A stretch of 64,000 bases of DNA from Antitrichia curtipendula (lineage: Eukaryota > Streptophyta > Bryopsida > Hypnales > Leucodontaceae), in NCBI GenBank assembly GCA_951230915.1, contig OX579635.1, forward strand, positions 28,024,001 through 28,088,000, read 5' to 3'. Positions 11,461 to 23,700 of this stretch are shown here, piece by piece. The position numbers and the translations under genes were made by a program. Positions within the stretch are counted from its first letter, which is position 1, and each line of letters begins with the position of its first letter. The notes beneath the pieces were generated by a model. The model saw only the letters and a list, made by a program, of their open reading frames with translations. It made no database searches and was not told where the DNA came from.

Positions 11461-11953
11461 GTTGGTTGACACTTGACACTAAGGTAAAACAGCCCATTAT
11501 GGACCTTTTACCCATTACGAACTCCTAAAAATGATCCCATTATGATTTTCTTTTAGTGATTGAGATTTGGGCCACATTCAATGTCTTAACTAACTGGAAT
11601 GGAGTGATTAGTGACTACAATAGGAATTTTCAGTTTTTTAGTGTTAGTTCATTGTAGGAAGTCCCTTTTTCACGTCTTCTATGTTAGAAAATATTGTGAC
11701 CGCAATAGGTGAATAAGATGAGCGTTATGGATCAATTTTGGTTGGTTTGGGGGTAGTCTACAGACTCTCTTAGGCCGTGGTGGGCTGTACACTTCAGAAA
11801 TTCGTAACAAATTCACACTTTGTCAAAAAAATATAGTTTCAAATGCTCTCACCATTTGTATCACTTGAATTTCTCTGGAAAAAAAAGTAGAAAATTTCAG
11901 AAATGATAAGTGGGCAAACTCCCCATTTGGTCCATAATGGGTTGGTTGACACT
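11461..11953. mobile_element. Possible small DNA element with 13-bp direct repeats
   Basis: GTTGGTTGACACT occurs at 11461-11473 and again at 11941-11953. Just inside are inverted CCCATTATGGACC (near 11490-11502) and GGTCCATAATGGG (near 11928-11940). The right copy abuts the repeat directly but the left one is about 20 bp in, so the ends are asymmetric. The length of the direct repeat would suit a Mutator-like element. Moderately weak. Confidence 0.4.
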
Positions 11954-12702
11954 ACCCAAACTTGCAAACAAAAAAAATGAAAACCAGGGGTACGCAAGAC
12001 AGATATAAGGAATTTGTCTGGATACTAAAATCAAAAGGAAAATACAGTGTACGGCAACAAAGTTTTATGAAAATATCAACCCAGCCGCCATAATGTCGGC
12101 AACAGAGAGGTTGAAATAGAATCTCAGAGCCAGGGTCAAAAACCGTTCGTAAGCGAAAATTATAATGAAGAATGACAGCATGAGAGTAGAAATATTTGCG
12201 AATCCACATCTACATCCATTTACTGTTCTCATCAAGATATCATTCCAAGGCTCTGCAAGATGAGCACGGTCTATCATGTCTGATCCCGGATGACATCCTT
12301 GACAATGAACTAAATAATAGAAAAGAAGCAGTTGTATCTCTACGACACACCAATTCTGGGCGACAATTGATTACCTCAACATCAGCTAACACTGTTGCGC
12401 ACAACAATTCTGGGCAACAATGACGCAAAGGGACTGCCCTCAACGTTGAGGATTCAACTAGTTGGCTGATGTATCACCGAGTGCAGCTGTATGATATCGA
12501 CCAACCACCTGCATCAGGAGGTCTTGTGTACTCCGTATGGAGGTGGTCTTCTCCGTAGCAGTCAAAACGACACAACGCCAGATCAGTACTTGGCCGTTTT
12601 GGATGTCAAAATCAGCACTGGGTACTTTCCAAGTCAACTTCTGAGCCGCAGTTGCCGATCAACACTCACAAGGCAAACTTACGAGTATGACCGCTGTCTC
12701 TG
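11954..12702 (-). other. Downstream flank and probable 3' UTR of the PIP5K gene
   Basis: Sequence just past the minus-strand stop codon at 12703. Composition near 12300-12700 is less AT-rich than the repeats beyond, as expected for transcribed sequence. A near-duplicate CAATTCTGGGCRACAA occurs at 12351 and 12405. No polyadenylation site could be fixed by eye. Confidence 0.4.
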
Positions 12703-15700
12703 TCATAGCTGAGTGGGAGGAAAAATCTGCCGAATAAACTCTTGAAATCGCTTGGAATACAATTTGGGTTCCACCGCAGATATCGAGATAGAATCAAACT
12801 GGCACGCCTTGTACGCATGCTCTATGCGTTTGCTGAGATTGTAATTTTGCAGAATATCAATGATGCCAAAATACAGCACCACATCATGCGACTCTCCAAA
12901 CAGTTGCCCTTCAGAAGGCTTCAAATCGTCGTTGTCCTTTTTATGTACACGATCAGCTCTTGCAGGCATATTCACTCCTAATTGTATTCTCAACCTGCTT
13001 ACAAAAGAAACAGTACACAAATCAAAGGTTTCAGTATTACACATCAGCTGGACCTCTAAACGGCCAAATAAACACCCATATCTACCGGAGATGCATACAG
13101 AGATATAAACCAGATAAGGAGCAACATGACTTAAACGACAACATACCAGCCTGAAGGTGAAATTTTAACTGGCCTAAGAAGAGACTTTACTAAGACTATC
13201 GGTTCAATTACAGTGCGAAAATCACTCACAAAGAGGTGAAAGAAGAATGAAGTAAAACCCTCACCGAGCTGTGCCTGGAAGAAGCAAATCAACTTCAGGG
13301 TCTCCCGCCACTGATGCTCGTAAAGGACTTCCCCGAATATGAATGCCAGGTGTCCCGATGCTGCCATGGCAATTATCTCGGGCCACCAGCACTAAGCCTC
13401 TGGTTGTCGCCCAATCTTCTTCTGCTCCAGTGGCTTCACACCAAACATCACAAAATTTCATTACTGCGTAACACTTCACCAAAATGAGCCGGAAAACATT
13501 TGCCGAACCAGTTCCACTGAATATACATTCAAGGAAAAGTATGGACTAAGGTTACATCCAATCCACGTGATACTTGGCATGACAAAAGATAAGGCAACCA
13601 GAATGCTATCATATATTGTCCTCAACGGCATTGAAAAAAATTAGCAGTAGATGCAATCATCTTCAAAGGGCGCAAAAGTAAGTGCAAAAATCATGCTGGA
13701 ACTGAAGTAAGGTAAGATCAACTTCGGTACCATCATCCAATGTGCTTGTAAATGATTCACTTGGAGGTACATCTGGTGTAGAGGAAGGGCCAGGAGACAT
13801 TGGTGCTCTGTATTGTGGTGCCCTGAAGTGAAGGCCCAGTAACATACTATAATCCATAATGCCACGAGTTTCAAGGAATTTGCAGTCGTACTCTAGTTGC
13901 CTGCCACAATCCACATCCATTAGTAGAGAAAGATTCTACCCAAAAAGTAAAAAGGAGGAGGTGGGAAAAGGCAGGATAAACAACAAATTTGACAAATCAA
14001 ATTACATGTACAGTTAGATTTGGATGGAGTAAAGAGAATTTTACCGAAGGAGTGAGTCACGCCAGGAAGGGTCAAGCCGGAACTCGTATTCAAGATCCAG
14101 ATCTTTTAAAGTGGTTGTCTCATCAATTTCTACTTTATCAGCAGAACGCCCTTGTGATGATCCTTTTAAGTCAAATCGTCGATGGATGCGAAGCTCAGTA
14201 CAGAACATATTCCCCATCACTACAAACCGCACCTGCAATACTCTCAAACTTCTATCAGGATTAAAGTGATTGAGCAGAATTAGTTTGAGACGGCAAGAAG
14301 TCAATTTAGATGAAAAATATACTTGATGGATGACGTGTCTACCTTTTGACCTCCATATGGCTTGATGCGATGAAGGCCAAAGAACTTAGTGATAAGTGTA
14401 TTCTCGTACGTCTTCACATGAAGATGATATGCTGACAGCATCCCCAAAAGTACCTGAAAAAACAATCATAAAAATAATTTAGTAGACTGGGTTCAAGATT
14501 TCATTAACCATCTCCAAGATACTTCAGGTGATAACCCTAAAGGTACTGTGATCAGCCACCTCGTTCCAGAGATGAATGCATTGCAAACAAAACCTTGTAC
14601 GCTATCCTAAAATCCCACTAAGGAAATCAGGGCAAATGGTAGATCACCTTCACTTCCGCCTTCTTCATAGTTTTGATAATGAATCGATCATCGTGCGAAA
14701 GATAAAACACACTCCCACTTTTCCCAGGTGAAATGAGCTCCCTCAACGCATCATCCCCACACAGAGATAACATGTAATCTGCTGCATCAATCTTGAACAT
14801 TTCTCGCAGATGTCTGACAAAACAATTATCCACCAAGGATGAAATGGTGCTCAAGCCTCTCTTATCTACGAGAAAACACTGAATGGATCTAAAATAGTAA
14901 AGCTTTCCACAGAGACGAATAGATGACACATTTGGCTTCACACATTGAACGTAACTCAACCTAGCACAATAAAGCAATTAGCCAATGACCCAATGCCTAG
15001 TTCATGGTTCCTGAAAATCAAATGCTAAAACTACGGTTCTCAAAAGAGCAGCAAATCCAAAACCTACAGAAGCAAGAACATAAACAAAATACTAATACAA
15101 TTAAGAGGAACATGACAAGATCAAGCCAAACCAGAAAAAAGAATCATACAAAGAAATGAATTGCATAGATAACAGAAAGAAGGAATAGGTAACCTGAAAA
15201 CCATAGGACAGTAATCCTTCCACTTAAAATCAGATGAGTTGTGAGTAGGTGTCATTGGAGTCCCAGATTTTGGAAAATTCATGTGTATGCTCGCTCGAGG
15301 TCCAAAATCATTTGGACCAATCTCATGCCTCGGCTCTGGCGTTATCTTGCCGACAGTATACCTGTCATGAGATACCAAGAAGGTTAAAAACGAAAATCAA
15401 AACTACTATAAACAAATCCCACCGCAGTTTTCATGAAAGTTCTTATCAAACACTCGGACACATTGCTACTCATGATTCTAGAGCAATATATGGCACGCTA
15501 CTCAAGACCTAAAGTTTCAAAAGAATTTTCGGGACCTGCTCAAAAAAGAAACCTAGGACATTCGTCCACAAGGACATCCTGAATATAACCGCCTACCAAC
15601 GAGGACATCTTCCACAAGTCGAACAAGTCTAATGATCATAAAAACACCAGACCATGTAACCCATGTATATATCATACCTTATGCCAAGCTGCAAATTCAG

Positions 15701-17264
15701 CATAAGGTCGTAGCTGCGATGGCCCTTGAATATCGTTTCCCCAGGTCTTTTAACTTCCCTAACAGACCTCCGGGGCCTCCTCTTCTTGTGACCCACTAAG
15801 TCCGCGTTTTCTTTCACTAGCTCACTCATCAGCACGCCCTGAACATATTCCCTCACAACTACCGTAGGGGCGAGAGGTGCAGCCCCATTCAGCGAAAGTC
15901 GCTCCACACCTTCCAGTATTGTATCTGTAGTTCGGAGACTGTTACCTTCCGATCCAAAGCCCCGGTCGACGGGAGCATCCAAGCTCCATCGTCTCTGGAA
16001 ACTATTTGAAAGATCCCCGCTTCTGGACAATTCACCGGCGTGAGGAATCTTTTCAGATGATGTGGACCTACTTCTAGACCACCGCAGTGGACGGAGTTCA
16101 CCGCTGTGCTGAGCATGACCATGAGGTCCACCAACTGCCTCACTGCCTCGCACAGCTTGCAAATCTCGTGTGCCAGAAGGATAAAACACACCCTTTCCAT
16201 CTTTCAGGCCCCTGCTCCAAGTACCAATGTAACAACTACTGTCTGTCCACACATAGATTCCACGCCCATGCTCCAATCCATCCAACCACTGCCCATCAAA
16301 TTTGTCACCGCTTACCCAGGTTAATACTCCCTTACCGCACATCGTACCCCCTCTCCATTCCCCATGATACTCATTTCCACTCGCCCAGGTGTACTTGCCA
16401 ACGCCTTCTTGAACTCCCTGTTTCCAAGCCCCTTCGTAGACATCACCATTGGCGTACCTCTTCCGACCATAACCATGTTTGACATTCATACTCCATTGGC
16501 CTTTGTAGGTAGTACCCCCGATACCCATGTATGTGCCAACCCCATGCATGTAACCCCCAACAAACTCACCTTCGTAAGTGGCTCCAGTTGGCCATGAGAT
16601 CTTGCCCTTTCCAGATTTTTTGCCTCTACCCCACTCTCCTTCATACATGCACCCATCTGCCCACAAATACTTGCCCGTCCCCTCCGGCAGACTTCCCTGC
16701 CACGTTCCGACGTAGAAGTCGCCATTGGAAAGAACCTTCTCCCCTGTGATGGGAGCCGATCCCGCACCGCCCAACTCATCTATGTGCTTGGCCTCGTCAT
16801 TGTCATCCGAGGTGAGACCTTTAGCAGCAGGCACCTCACAACTCCCCGAAAAAGCAGTGCGTGGGGGATATAATTTGCCTCTAATATGTTTTGGCAAATC
16901 GAAGTCGTTGTCCGTGTCCACATGAGGCAACGGGCCAGACATACAGGTGAGACCAGGAGTGGTGACAGCCTTCTCAGGTGCAACAGCCCGTTTCCGTGAT
17001 CGTCTCTGAAAACTAAATATTAGACCTCGTATCCCTTGCACTGAATGCTGGGCCACATTGCCTTCCTCTGCATGACCTAAGCTACATGTTGTTACCAATG
17101 CGGCCAAGCCACTGTCGTTTCCTCTAGAAAGGCTGCGTGTGCCAAAATCCTTCGTCCTATGAGTCTCATTGAGCCCTGAAGTCCCAAAGCAAGCCCTACA
17201 TCAGTACCATGATCTCAACAATACAAAAAATCAAAATCCAGAACCAGTTACCTCCGAAAGGCAT
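12703..17264 (-). CDS. Phosphatidylinositol 4-phosphate 5-kinase with MORN repeats
   Basis: Plant type B PIP5K, which makes PtdIns(4,5)P2 from PtdIns4P at the plasma membrane. Coding exons on the minus strand: 17264-17252, 17175-15678, 15361-15194, 14813-14648, 14453-14343, 14232-14045, 13900-13731, 13421-13265, 12994-12703. All introns are GT-AG and phases agree, giving about 920 residues. Residues about 159-345 hold eight MORN repeats (YVGTW, YEGEW, YEGEF, YKGQW, YEGAW, YHGEW, FDGQW, YIGTW). The kinase core fills about 504-920: [10 protein letters not shown] glycine loop (~588), IIKT lysine (~607), IMDYSML catalytic block (~729) and GIIDIL metal-binding block (~868), followed by the activation-loop region with [12 protein letters not shown]. 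The start is uncertain: MPFGG comes from a small upstream exon joined in phase; otherwise the first ATG is at 16942, 82 codons in. The family usually has 700-820 residues, so the long N-terminus is notable. Function is well supported by motifs. Confidence 0.93.
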
Positions 17265-18490
17265 CGGGGTAAATTCTATCCCGAAAATCGTGAATGATGA
17301 GACCACTGCAGCCCCGTACTCTCCAATAATTATAAACAACCTAGTACTCATCGGGGACATATTTCCGGCGCTCATCATACGATTTCGACATTCATTCAAA
17401 CGCACGCGTGAACCCTACTTAGAAAGCTTTCTTCCTTAGTTGAAGCTGTGCTCCTGCGTGCTACCTTCACACCTACGGTTTAACCTTCAAAAAGTAGTTC
17501 CAACCATTGTCTTAAAACGAATGATCAGAGCATTTCAGCAGGCCTGTAGACTACAATAATTCTAGAGGAGCTAGCACAACTTCGAACAAAACACCAGAGA
17601 CACATTTTTTGACGGAAAGCATGGCCTAACACTCCCGATTCATTCCAAATACCAATACTTAGGCAAACATTCCCTTCCAGTGCTAAAGCTGCTCCTCCAG
17701 CGTGCTACCTTCAAGCTAACGCTTACTGCCCAACCATTGTCACCACAAACACGGCTCCAGAACACGACAACAATTCACGAGCTAGAACTACTTCCACAAA
17801 CTCCTCACCAACACATTCCCGACGCCAAAAATCATTCCCAACACTCACGATCATTCCACATACAATTCGCAAACCAACACGTAGGGAACCCGTTATCCCG
17901 GCGCGAAAGCTGCATCTCCTCTTCCGTGCACCCTACAGTTTCCTTCCAACCAATTTCCTAACACGTCCACTGCTATTCCCGAACCAAGAAAACGCGCCAC
18001 CACAACCACCCACCCACCCACCTACCCACCTCAACCCGAACGAGAACCAGGAAAGATCAACAACTTGCCTTCAGACATTGGTCCTCGTCACAGACCGACG
18101 CCTCGTCCTACCGATATCTAAACCGACTCCATCGCCGCCAGAGCAGCAGCCTTCACACACCACCAACCTCTGGCGATCTCTCCTGGTCCAAATCCGCCAC
18201 AATCAGACCCGGGCGAAGAATTGCTGCACGCACATTGCTCACGAGAGCTTCTTACGACAGCGAAGACGACGGCCTCATCAGCGCGCAGCAGGAGAGAGGA
18301 GCACAGTGGGGAAAGAACTTTGGGAGTGTGGTGGGGAGAGAGATCCAGACCAAGGGTGACTCAAGCGGGAGATCGTCGCAAATGTCTGGAAGCAAGCAAG
18401 CGAGCGGAGAGGAAGGAGGAGGAAGAAAAAAGGGGGAGGAGCAGGTCAAAGCCCGCCAGGCTCCGCAGATTGCTGAGGCAGAGTAGCAAG
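17265..18490 (-). other. 5' leader region of the PIP5K gene
   Basis: Sequence upstream of the proposed start. It is GC-richer than the repeats and pyrimidine-rich, as 5' UTRs often are. Reading back from MPFGG the frame stays open to about 17405 and contains a hydrophobic stretch (RLFIIIGEYGAAVV), so a longer N-terminus or an upstream ORF is possible. The open frames on the plus strand around 18078-18508 look like chance frames in GC-rich leader. Confidence 0.45.
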
Positions 18491-18700
18491 ACAAAAAGGA
18501 AACCCTAAGCTTAGGCCAGAGCTGATGAGTGATGAGCTGCCCCCAACGCCAAAGGGGGCTCTCTCGGGGCTCGCGGATGAAAGCCCAGCCCACGGAAAGC
18601 GCAGGTTACGCCGTGCAGGCGTCGGAATGAAGGCGCCAATGGGGGCGGACTGACGGACGGCTGATGGACCCGGCCCGAGGGGTAGGGGGGGGGGGCTTGT
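18491..18700 (-). promoter_or_regulatory. Probable promoter of the PIP5K gene
   Basis: A GC-rich block just upstream of the leader. It has a telo-box-like AAACCCTAA at 18500-18508 and, on the minus strand, two TGGGCT site II-type motifs near 18587-18597. A CCAAT lies on the plus strand near 18635. Telo-boxes combined with site II elements are typical of promoters of broadly expressed plant genes. The exact start site cannot be seen. Confidence 0.45.
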
Positions 18701-18779
18701 ATTTTAGCGATACTGTACAGTAGTTTGCTCAAAAAGCAAACAAATAATAATAATTCGAGGGAATATTGGGCAATTTGTT

Positions 18780-21700
18780 CTCTCATTTTGATGGCCCCTC
18801 AAAATATTTTCATGGCACTCAGTCCTAGTACGTAAAGCAATGGACCTCGAAATCACTTTTCATCATAGGTCTATTGAAAATTTATCCTATATTTCATTTG
18901 GTGATATGATCAACTGACTATTTATGGGGCATACTTGATGAGCAAAGGGGAAGGACAAGAATTTTGAGGACTCTTCAAAAATAGATGTAAGCTTTTAGCA
19001 CATCATTTTTAGCATGTACAAGTACAAATGTTTTTTTAAGTGAATTAAATTATTGAATTGTTCTAAATTTTAGGGGATGAATGTACACACTTTGGATCAT
19101 TTTGTTTAAGTTTAATCCATATTTTGCTTGTTTGGTTTATGCATGTGGATGCAAACATGTTTGTAATCCTATCAGAGATTGCTATTTGCACTGCCCAAAG
19201 TAAAACATGTGCCTACTAAAGCAGTGGAAGCACCTCCAAATATCATTTTTTCTACTCCTATTAGGTGTTTGGTACAAATAGTGGTTTTCTTTTGGAAAGA
19301 AAGGTAATTTCCTCAAGAGAAAACAAACTCAAGTCATTTTCATAATTTTTGGACACACACACACAAAATTATTTGAATTTACAAAGTTGAAAGCATATGG
19401 TACCTACTCATGCCACTAGACTCTCCTTAATCCTTAAATGACATTTTCTTGTCCAGTAGGAAGCCGAAGGTAGAATCAAAAATCTCCTTGAAGTAGGGTA
19501 TGGATCGTGTTATTTGCCCAAAATTTGTTTGGTCGATGCTTGTAAAAGTGACCACTGAATAGTGCTTTGACTTTGTAGCCTAAATGCGGTACTTGACAAG
19601 CCATATTCACTGTAGAAGTGGGTCTAATAGGTTGAAACATTCCCCCCAAATATAATAAATTAAAGATCTCCATCCAAAATTAGTCTTGGAATGCACTTTG
19701 AAGGGCTAAATATAATGAATAAAAATGGAGTGTTGAGTTCAATAACTTGGCAAAAGAGGGTGGGTTCATCCATTTCATTATGTATAAGGTGTTATTACTA
19801 GTTGCATTGGAGACACTCTAAGAGCATCCTCAATCATGACCAGAATAGCAACTATGCACCAACACCTTTACAACCCTTTGATAAAAACATAAAGCTATAA
19901 TTGAAATGCGTCTTGTAAAGAGGCAAGTATAGTTGCAATTGTTTTATGTGCTCCTTTATCTAAATGCATCATTGCAAATTTAAACCTTTTGCAATTGTAT
20001 TTTTTGACATTTGAAGTATAAAAAAGAAAAAACGACACAATGAATAAATAGAATATGTAGCAGCAAGATAGCTGTTATACAAGGTGCAACCAAAAAAAAA
20101 TCTCGAACATTGGTAATGAGCTTTGTTGTTGGTTCAAACCTTGTCAAAGTGTTAGAGTTGGAGGAAAATATGGTACTTCTTATAGGTTTTGAGGGTTTGA
20201 TATTGGTTGCATTAGAGTTCCAAATGTATTCATTGTAACATCCTCCCTTGTCCATTGTTGTTGCCTTCTATCAAACCTAATACAACTGAAGATGTTCTTA
20301 GAATGAACTTCCATGTTGAATCAGAATTGGAAATGAACTTTTATATTTTTTAAAGTCAAAATTGCCTTTATTGACTTCAATAATGCTTACACTTCTATGT
20401 AGGCAAGAAGAACATACATTTAAAAAATAACTTTACCTTTTAATCCTAAAACAAACAAAAATTCAAGTCTAATACTATAAAAAAATATTGGAAATAAAAA
20501 AATTGCCACCCACTTTTTTCATGAGATGTGGTTGAAATCCATGCCCACCAACAATTTTGATTCTTGAACACAATTGTTACTAACATCTATTCACAATTTT
20601 TTTTCAATTATGTGCTTAGTTTGGTAAATTTGGGCTCAAATTCCAATTGCATGAATATCTAACTTTAGGTTGGAGATCCTAATTGTACTACAAATTTGAA
20701 ATCACCCTATTTATGTCATTATGTAACAACTATGTACAATTCAAACTTTCAATGCACTCAATTGGGACCTAGTGGCCAAGAAGTGGCACAAACTATCACA
20801 TGGCACAAATGATATCTACTACTTTAAGTTTTATTTCTTTATAAGGATTTGTCTAAAGATTTTTTTATTTTAGAGAGAATATATGAAACCATTATTATTC
20901 ACCATAGATGATAAAATTTGAAAACTTGAATTCATATTTGGAAGTAGGGTCTCCAAATTAGATTGAAGAGATCATGAATCACAAATATAACCCTTCAAAA
21001 ATGAGGAACATGTTCCTATTTTCATCCTTGGGTGAATAGAAAAAGCATGAAGATTTTCAAAATGAAGAGGGTTCCCCAGTGCCTAGGAGAGTTTGCATGA
21101 ACATCATTTGTTCAAAATTCCCTCACTCAATCCTATAAGGTCAATGCACATATGAGGATCACAAATAACAATTATGTATGATTATTATTAAGTCTCGTAT
21201 TAAGTATAGACTATTTTATGGGATCTCAATGGAAAATAAAAGAAGATTTCAATGTAATTTTAGATTTCAATGTAATTTTAGATTTCAATGCATTATTTGG
21301 ACTTTGTATGGATAAGTAATGAATTCTCAAAGTATTGGTTCTAAATGTACTGAAAATTGATATTAACCTCTTATAGGCTCTTACATTCAATTGAGGGTAG
21401 AGAGATCATAATTGCATATGTCAATTGGTCCAATAGCAATGTTGACATCCTTTTCAACTCATATGAAGGAAAATGTTTGATTGTGCAATAGTTGCATGCA
21501 ATCATGCAATCCAAAGGCTACCTTACTGGCAACAAGTTCTAATCCATTAACAACCTTTGATGTGACTTATGTGCAAAATTGGTTAATATAGACTAAAGTT
21601 CAAAAATTAGGATATTGTACAAGGTGTGTAGTAGGTATGGTCATCCTTCAATGCACCACCTAACAATTATAAGCAATATCTATTATGGGACTTAGAAACA

Positions 21701-22317
21701 TAGTTTAGATCATCACTACTAGAAAACTCAATTTTTTTTGTTGATTTGGTCATGTTGATCAGTGTCACATTTTTGTTGATTTGGATAGTAATCTGTTGAT
21801 TTTTGGTAGTGCATCAACGACCATTGTTAATGACTTCAAGGTACATCAAATGTGTCCTAGTCATGATTGAACATTTTTCCAATACATTGACTTAGAAGCA
21901 TTGCTAGACAAATTCACCAAGAGTGCAGCTTACACATTCTTGGACAAGGTGTTCATTTGATTTTGAGTACCAACCATAGTATTGAAACGCCAAGAAAAAA
22001 ATTGAGGTAAATTCCAAAGTTTTGGTTCAAAAAGGCAATGATAGATTATCAAACAATATCTTGGGAATTTCTAGTAAATGCTGCATTTGTAAGAAGTTTA
22101 TTGTAATAATGTAGAGCACTTGATCCCTTTCTAGCTTTGTTTGTCTCAAATCTAGAAGTTCAAAGAATCTGTAATAATGTTGCTATATTTTTTGACCTAT
22201 GTATTTTAGTTGGAGGAATCTCACATACTGCAAATTTATAAAGTGACCTTTGTTTTGTAGCAATAGGGATTTTAGATGTTGCAAGTTCGTGAAATAGTGC
22301 ACATATTGCAGCATCAT
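18780..22317. other. Gene-free AT-rich region
   Basis: About 3.5 kb without a convincing gene on either strand. It includes the MITE candidate at 19822-20297 and a three-unit 18-bp tandem repeat (GATTTCAATGTAATTTTA) at 21245-21295. The rest shows only short frames. Confidence 0.5.
19822..20297. mobile_element. PIF/Harbinger-type MITE candidate, 476 bp
   Basis: The left end is GAGCATCCTCAATCATG preceded by TAA; the right end, inverted, is GAACATCTTCAGTTGTA, followed on the plus strand by TTA. GAGCATC-type ends with 3-bp TAA or TTA duplications are typical of PIF/Harbinger elements. The two flanking triplets differ by one base, so the target duplication is imperfect. No transposase frame. Confidence 0.45.
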
Positions 22318-23292
22318 CTATCTCCAAGTAGGGATAAGATTTGGAGTGATGACAACTTGAGCAGGGACAATAATTTTTTCAATTGAGATGGAAATTTCTA
22401 GATCTCTTGTAAATGATCCACTCTCTTCCTCTTCCATATAGTCACAATTCCAACCTTTATAGTCAACTAGAATTTCTTTTACAAGGTCAAATGGTGCCTC
22501 TTCTTCATTATTATAATCAAACTTTGAGATATTAGGTGGAGAATATGCTAGTGATATTCTTTGAGACTTTGGATTAGATACTAATGAGAAATGAGAAAGA
22601 AACTCTACAATAGCATCAAATAGGCCTTCTACATCCACAGTTTAGGAATTTGTGACCAATCGCTCAAAGGTAGGGTTTTCTATCCTGATGTGATGCTATC
22701 TTTTCCCATCAAGATGTCCATCAGCATTAGCCGAGATATATCCTGAAGTGTCCAGATACACGTCAGCCTTAGTTTCTTTTTGATGGTTTGAACATCTTGT
22801 TTGTCAACTAGACAGATAGATCATTTCAAAAAAAAGTTGACAGCATAGGTGTCCCATCCATCAACTTGGATGGATAGGCCATCGGAAAAAACTCTTTTCT
22901 TTAATGATCTTGATGGACATTGAGGTTCAATCTTGACATTTTGTCAATCTATTGGATGTTCAAACATGACTTGACAGTAAAACCCCTGTTCAAAGGAGTA
23001 TTGCTTCAATTGAAAAAATGATCTAGTATTGAAAATATACAACTCTAGAAATAGATTGGGCACTAGTGATTGAACTAAAGGAAGTCCCACTTGAAAGAAA
23101 ATATTAGGTATGGATGATTGAACTTGATCTTTTTGGTAATTTTTGGTATTTTTTGGTAGTTCGGCACTTTTGAGTTGTACTAAACACAGGTGATTGAACT
23201 TGATTTTTAGCTTTAGTACTTTGTAGTAGATCAAGGCCTAATTTAGCATTTATATTTACTTTGTTGATTGGAACAATACCAATTTTTGAAAA
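22318..23292. other. Unassigned region with one minus-strand open frame
   Basis: A minus-strand frame at 22318-22638 would encode about 106 acidic residues beginning DVEGLFDAIVEFLSHF, with no domain I recognise. It lies just downstream, on the same strand, of the pogo-type transposase relic, so it might be part of the same decayed element. I cannot show this. Confidence 0.3.
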
Positions 23293-23700
23293 TCATGATT
23301 CAATATTTATGGACTTAAGCCTCTTTGCATATGCATGAATTTTTGTTAGATTTGATTTTATAATTATCCCTTGTATCCAATGGAAGTTCTTTTTTATCCT
23401 TTGCACATTTTCCATTGCTAGGTTTAGCTTGAAGGGATGGAAAATTGCAATATTAGGTGGTTGTATTTCATGGAAGCAATGTGATGGTAGGTTAAGAATA
23501 TCTAGTCCATTCTCTGTACCAAATTGTATAGCTTCATTTGTAATATGGCTTGTATGCTCATTTAAAATAAGTAAGTTCTTATTTTTCTTTGAAATGCCCG
23601 CATGTACATTATTTTTGAAGTGCACTAGCCATTCTAGAAAGATTTATATAGTCATGCAACCATTCTTTTTGTAAGATACTATTGCCCCTACTTCACAGTT
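23293..23700 (-). pseudogene. Pogo/Tc1-type DDE transposase fragment
   Basis: The minus strand encodes NLLILNEHTSHITNEAI followed by ENGLDILNLPSHCFHEIQPP. This matches the DDE_1 endonuclease pattern in which a conserved aspartate sits in LxLDxHxSH, then LPPHxTHxLQPLD. Here that aspartate is glutamate and the LQPLD block reads IQPPN, so catalytic residues are lost. An upstream piece, EWLHDYI near 23680, precedes a stop and a frame change. It is the only transposase relic of a cut-and-paste element recognised in the window. Confidence 0.7.

Noticed and set aside
15889..16779. Plus-strand and alternative minus-strand open frames across the MORN exon
   Set aside because: They are shadows of the MORN-repeat exon, whose regular reading frame and splice phases are clear.
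15629..17107. Start of the PIP5K frame at 17107
   Set aside because: The codon there is TTG, not ATG. The frame simply remains open further upstream; the start must come from a spliced upstream exon or from the ATG at 16942.
18078..18508. Three overlapping plus-strand frames upstream of the PIP5K gene
   Set aside because: GC-rich leader produces long frames in several phases at once; no domain, and they lie antisense to the likely 5' UTR.
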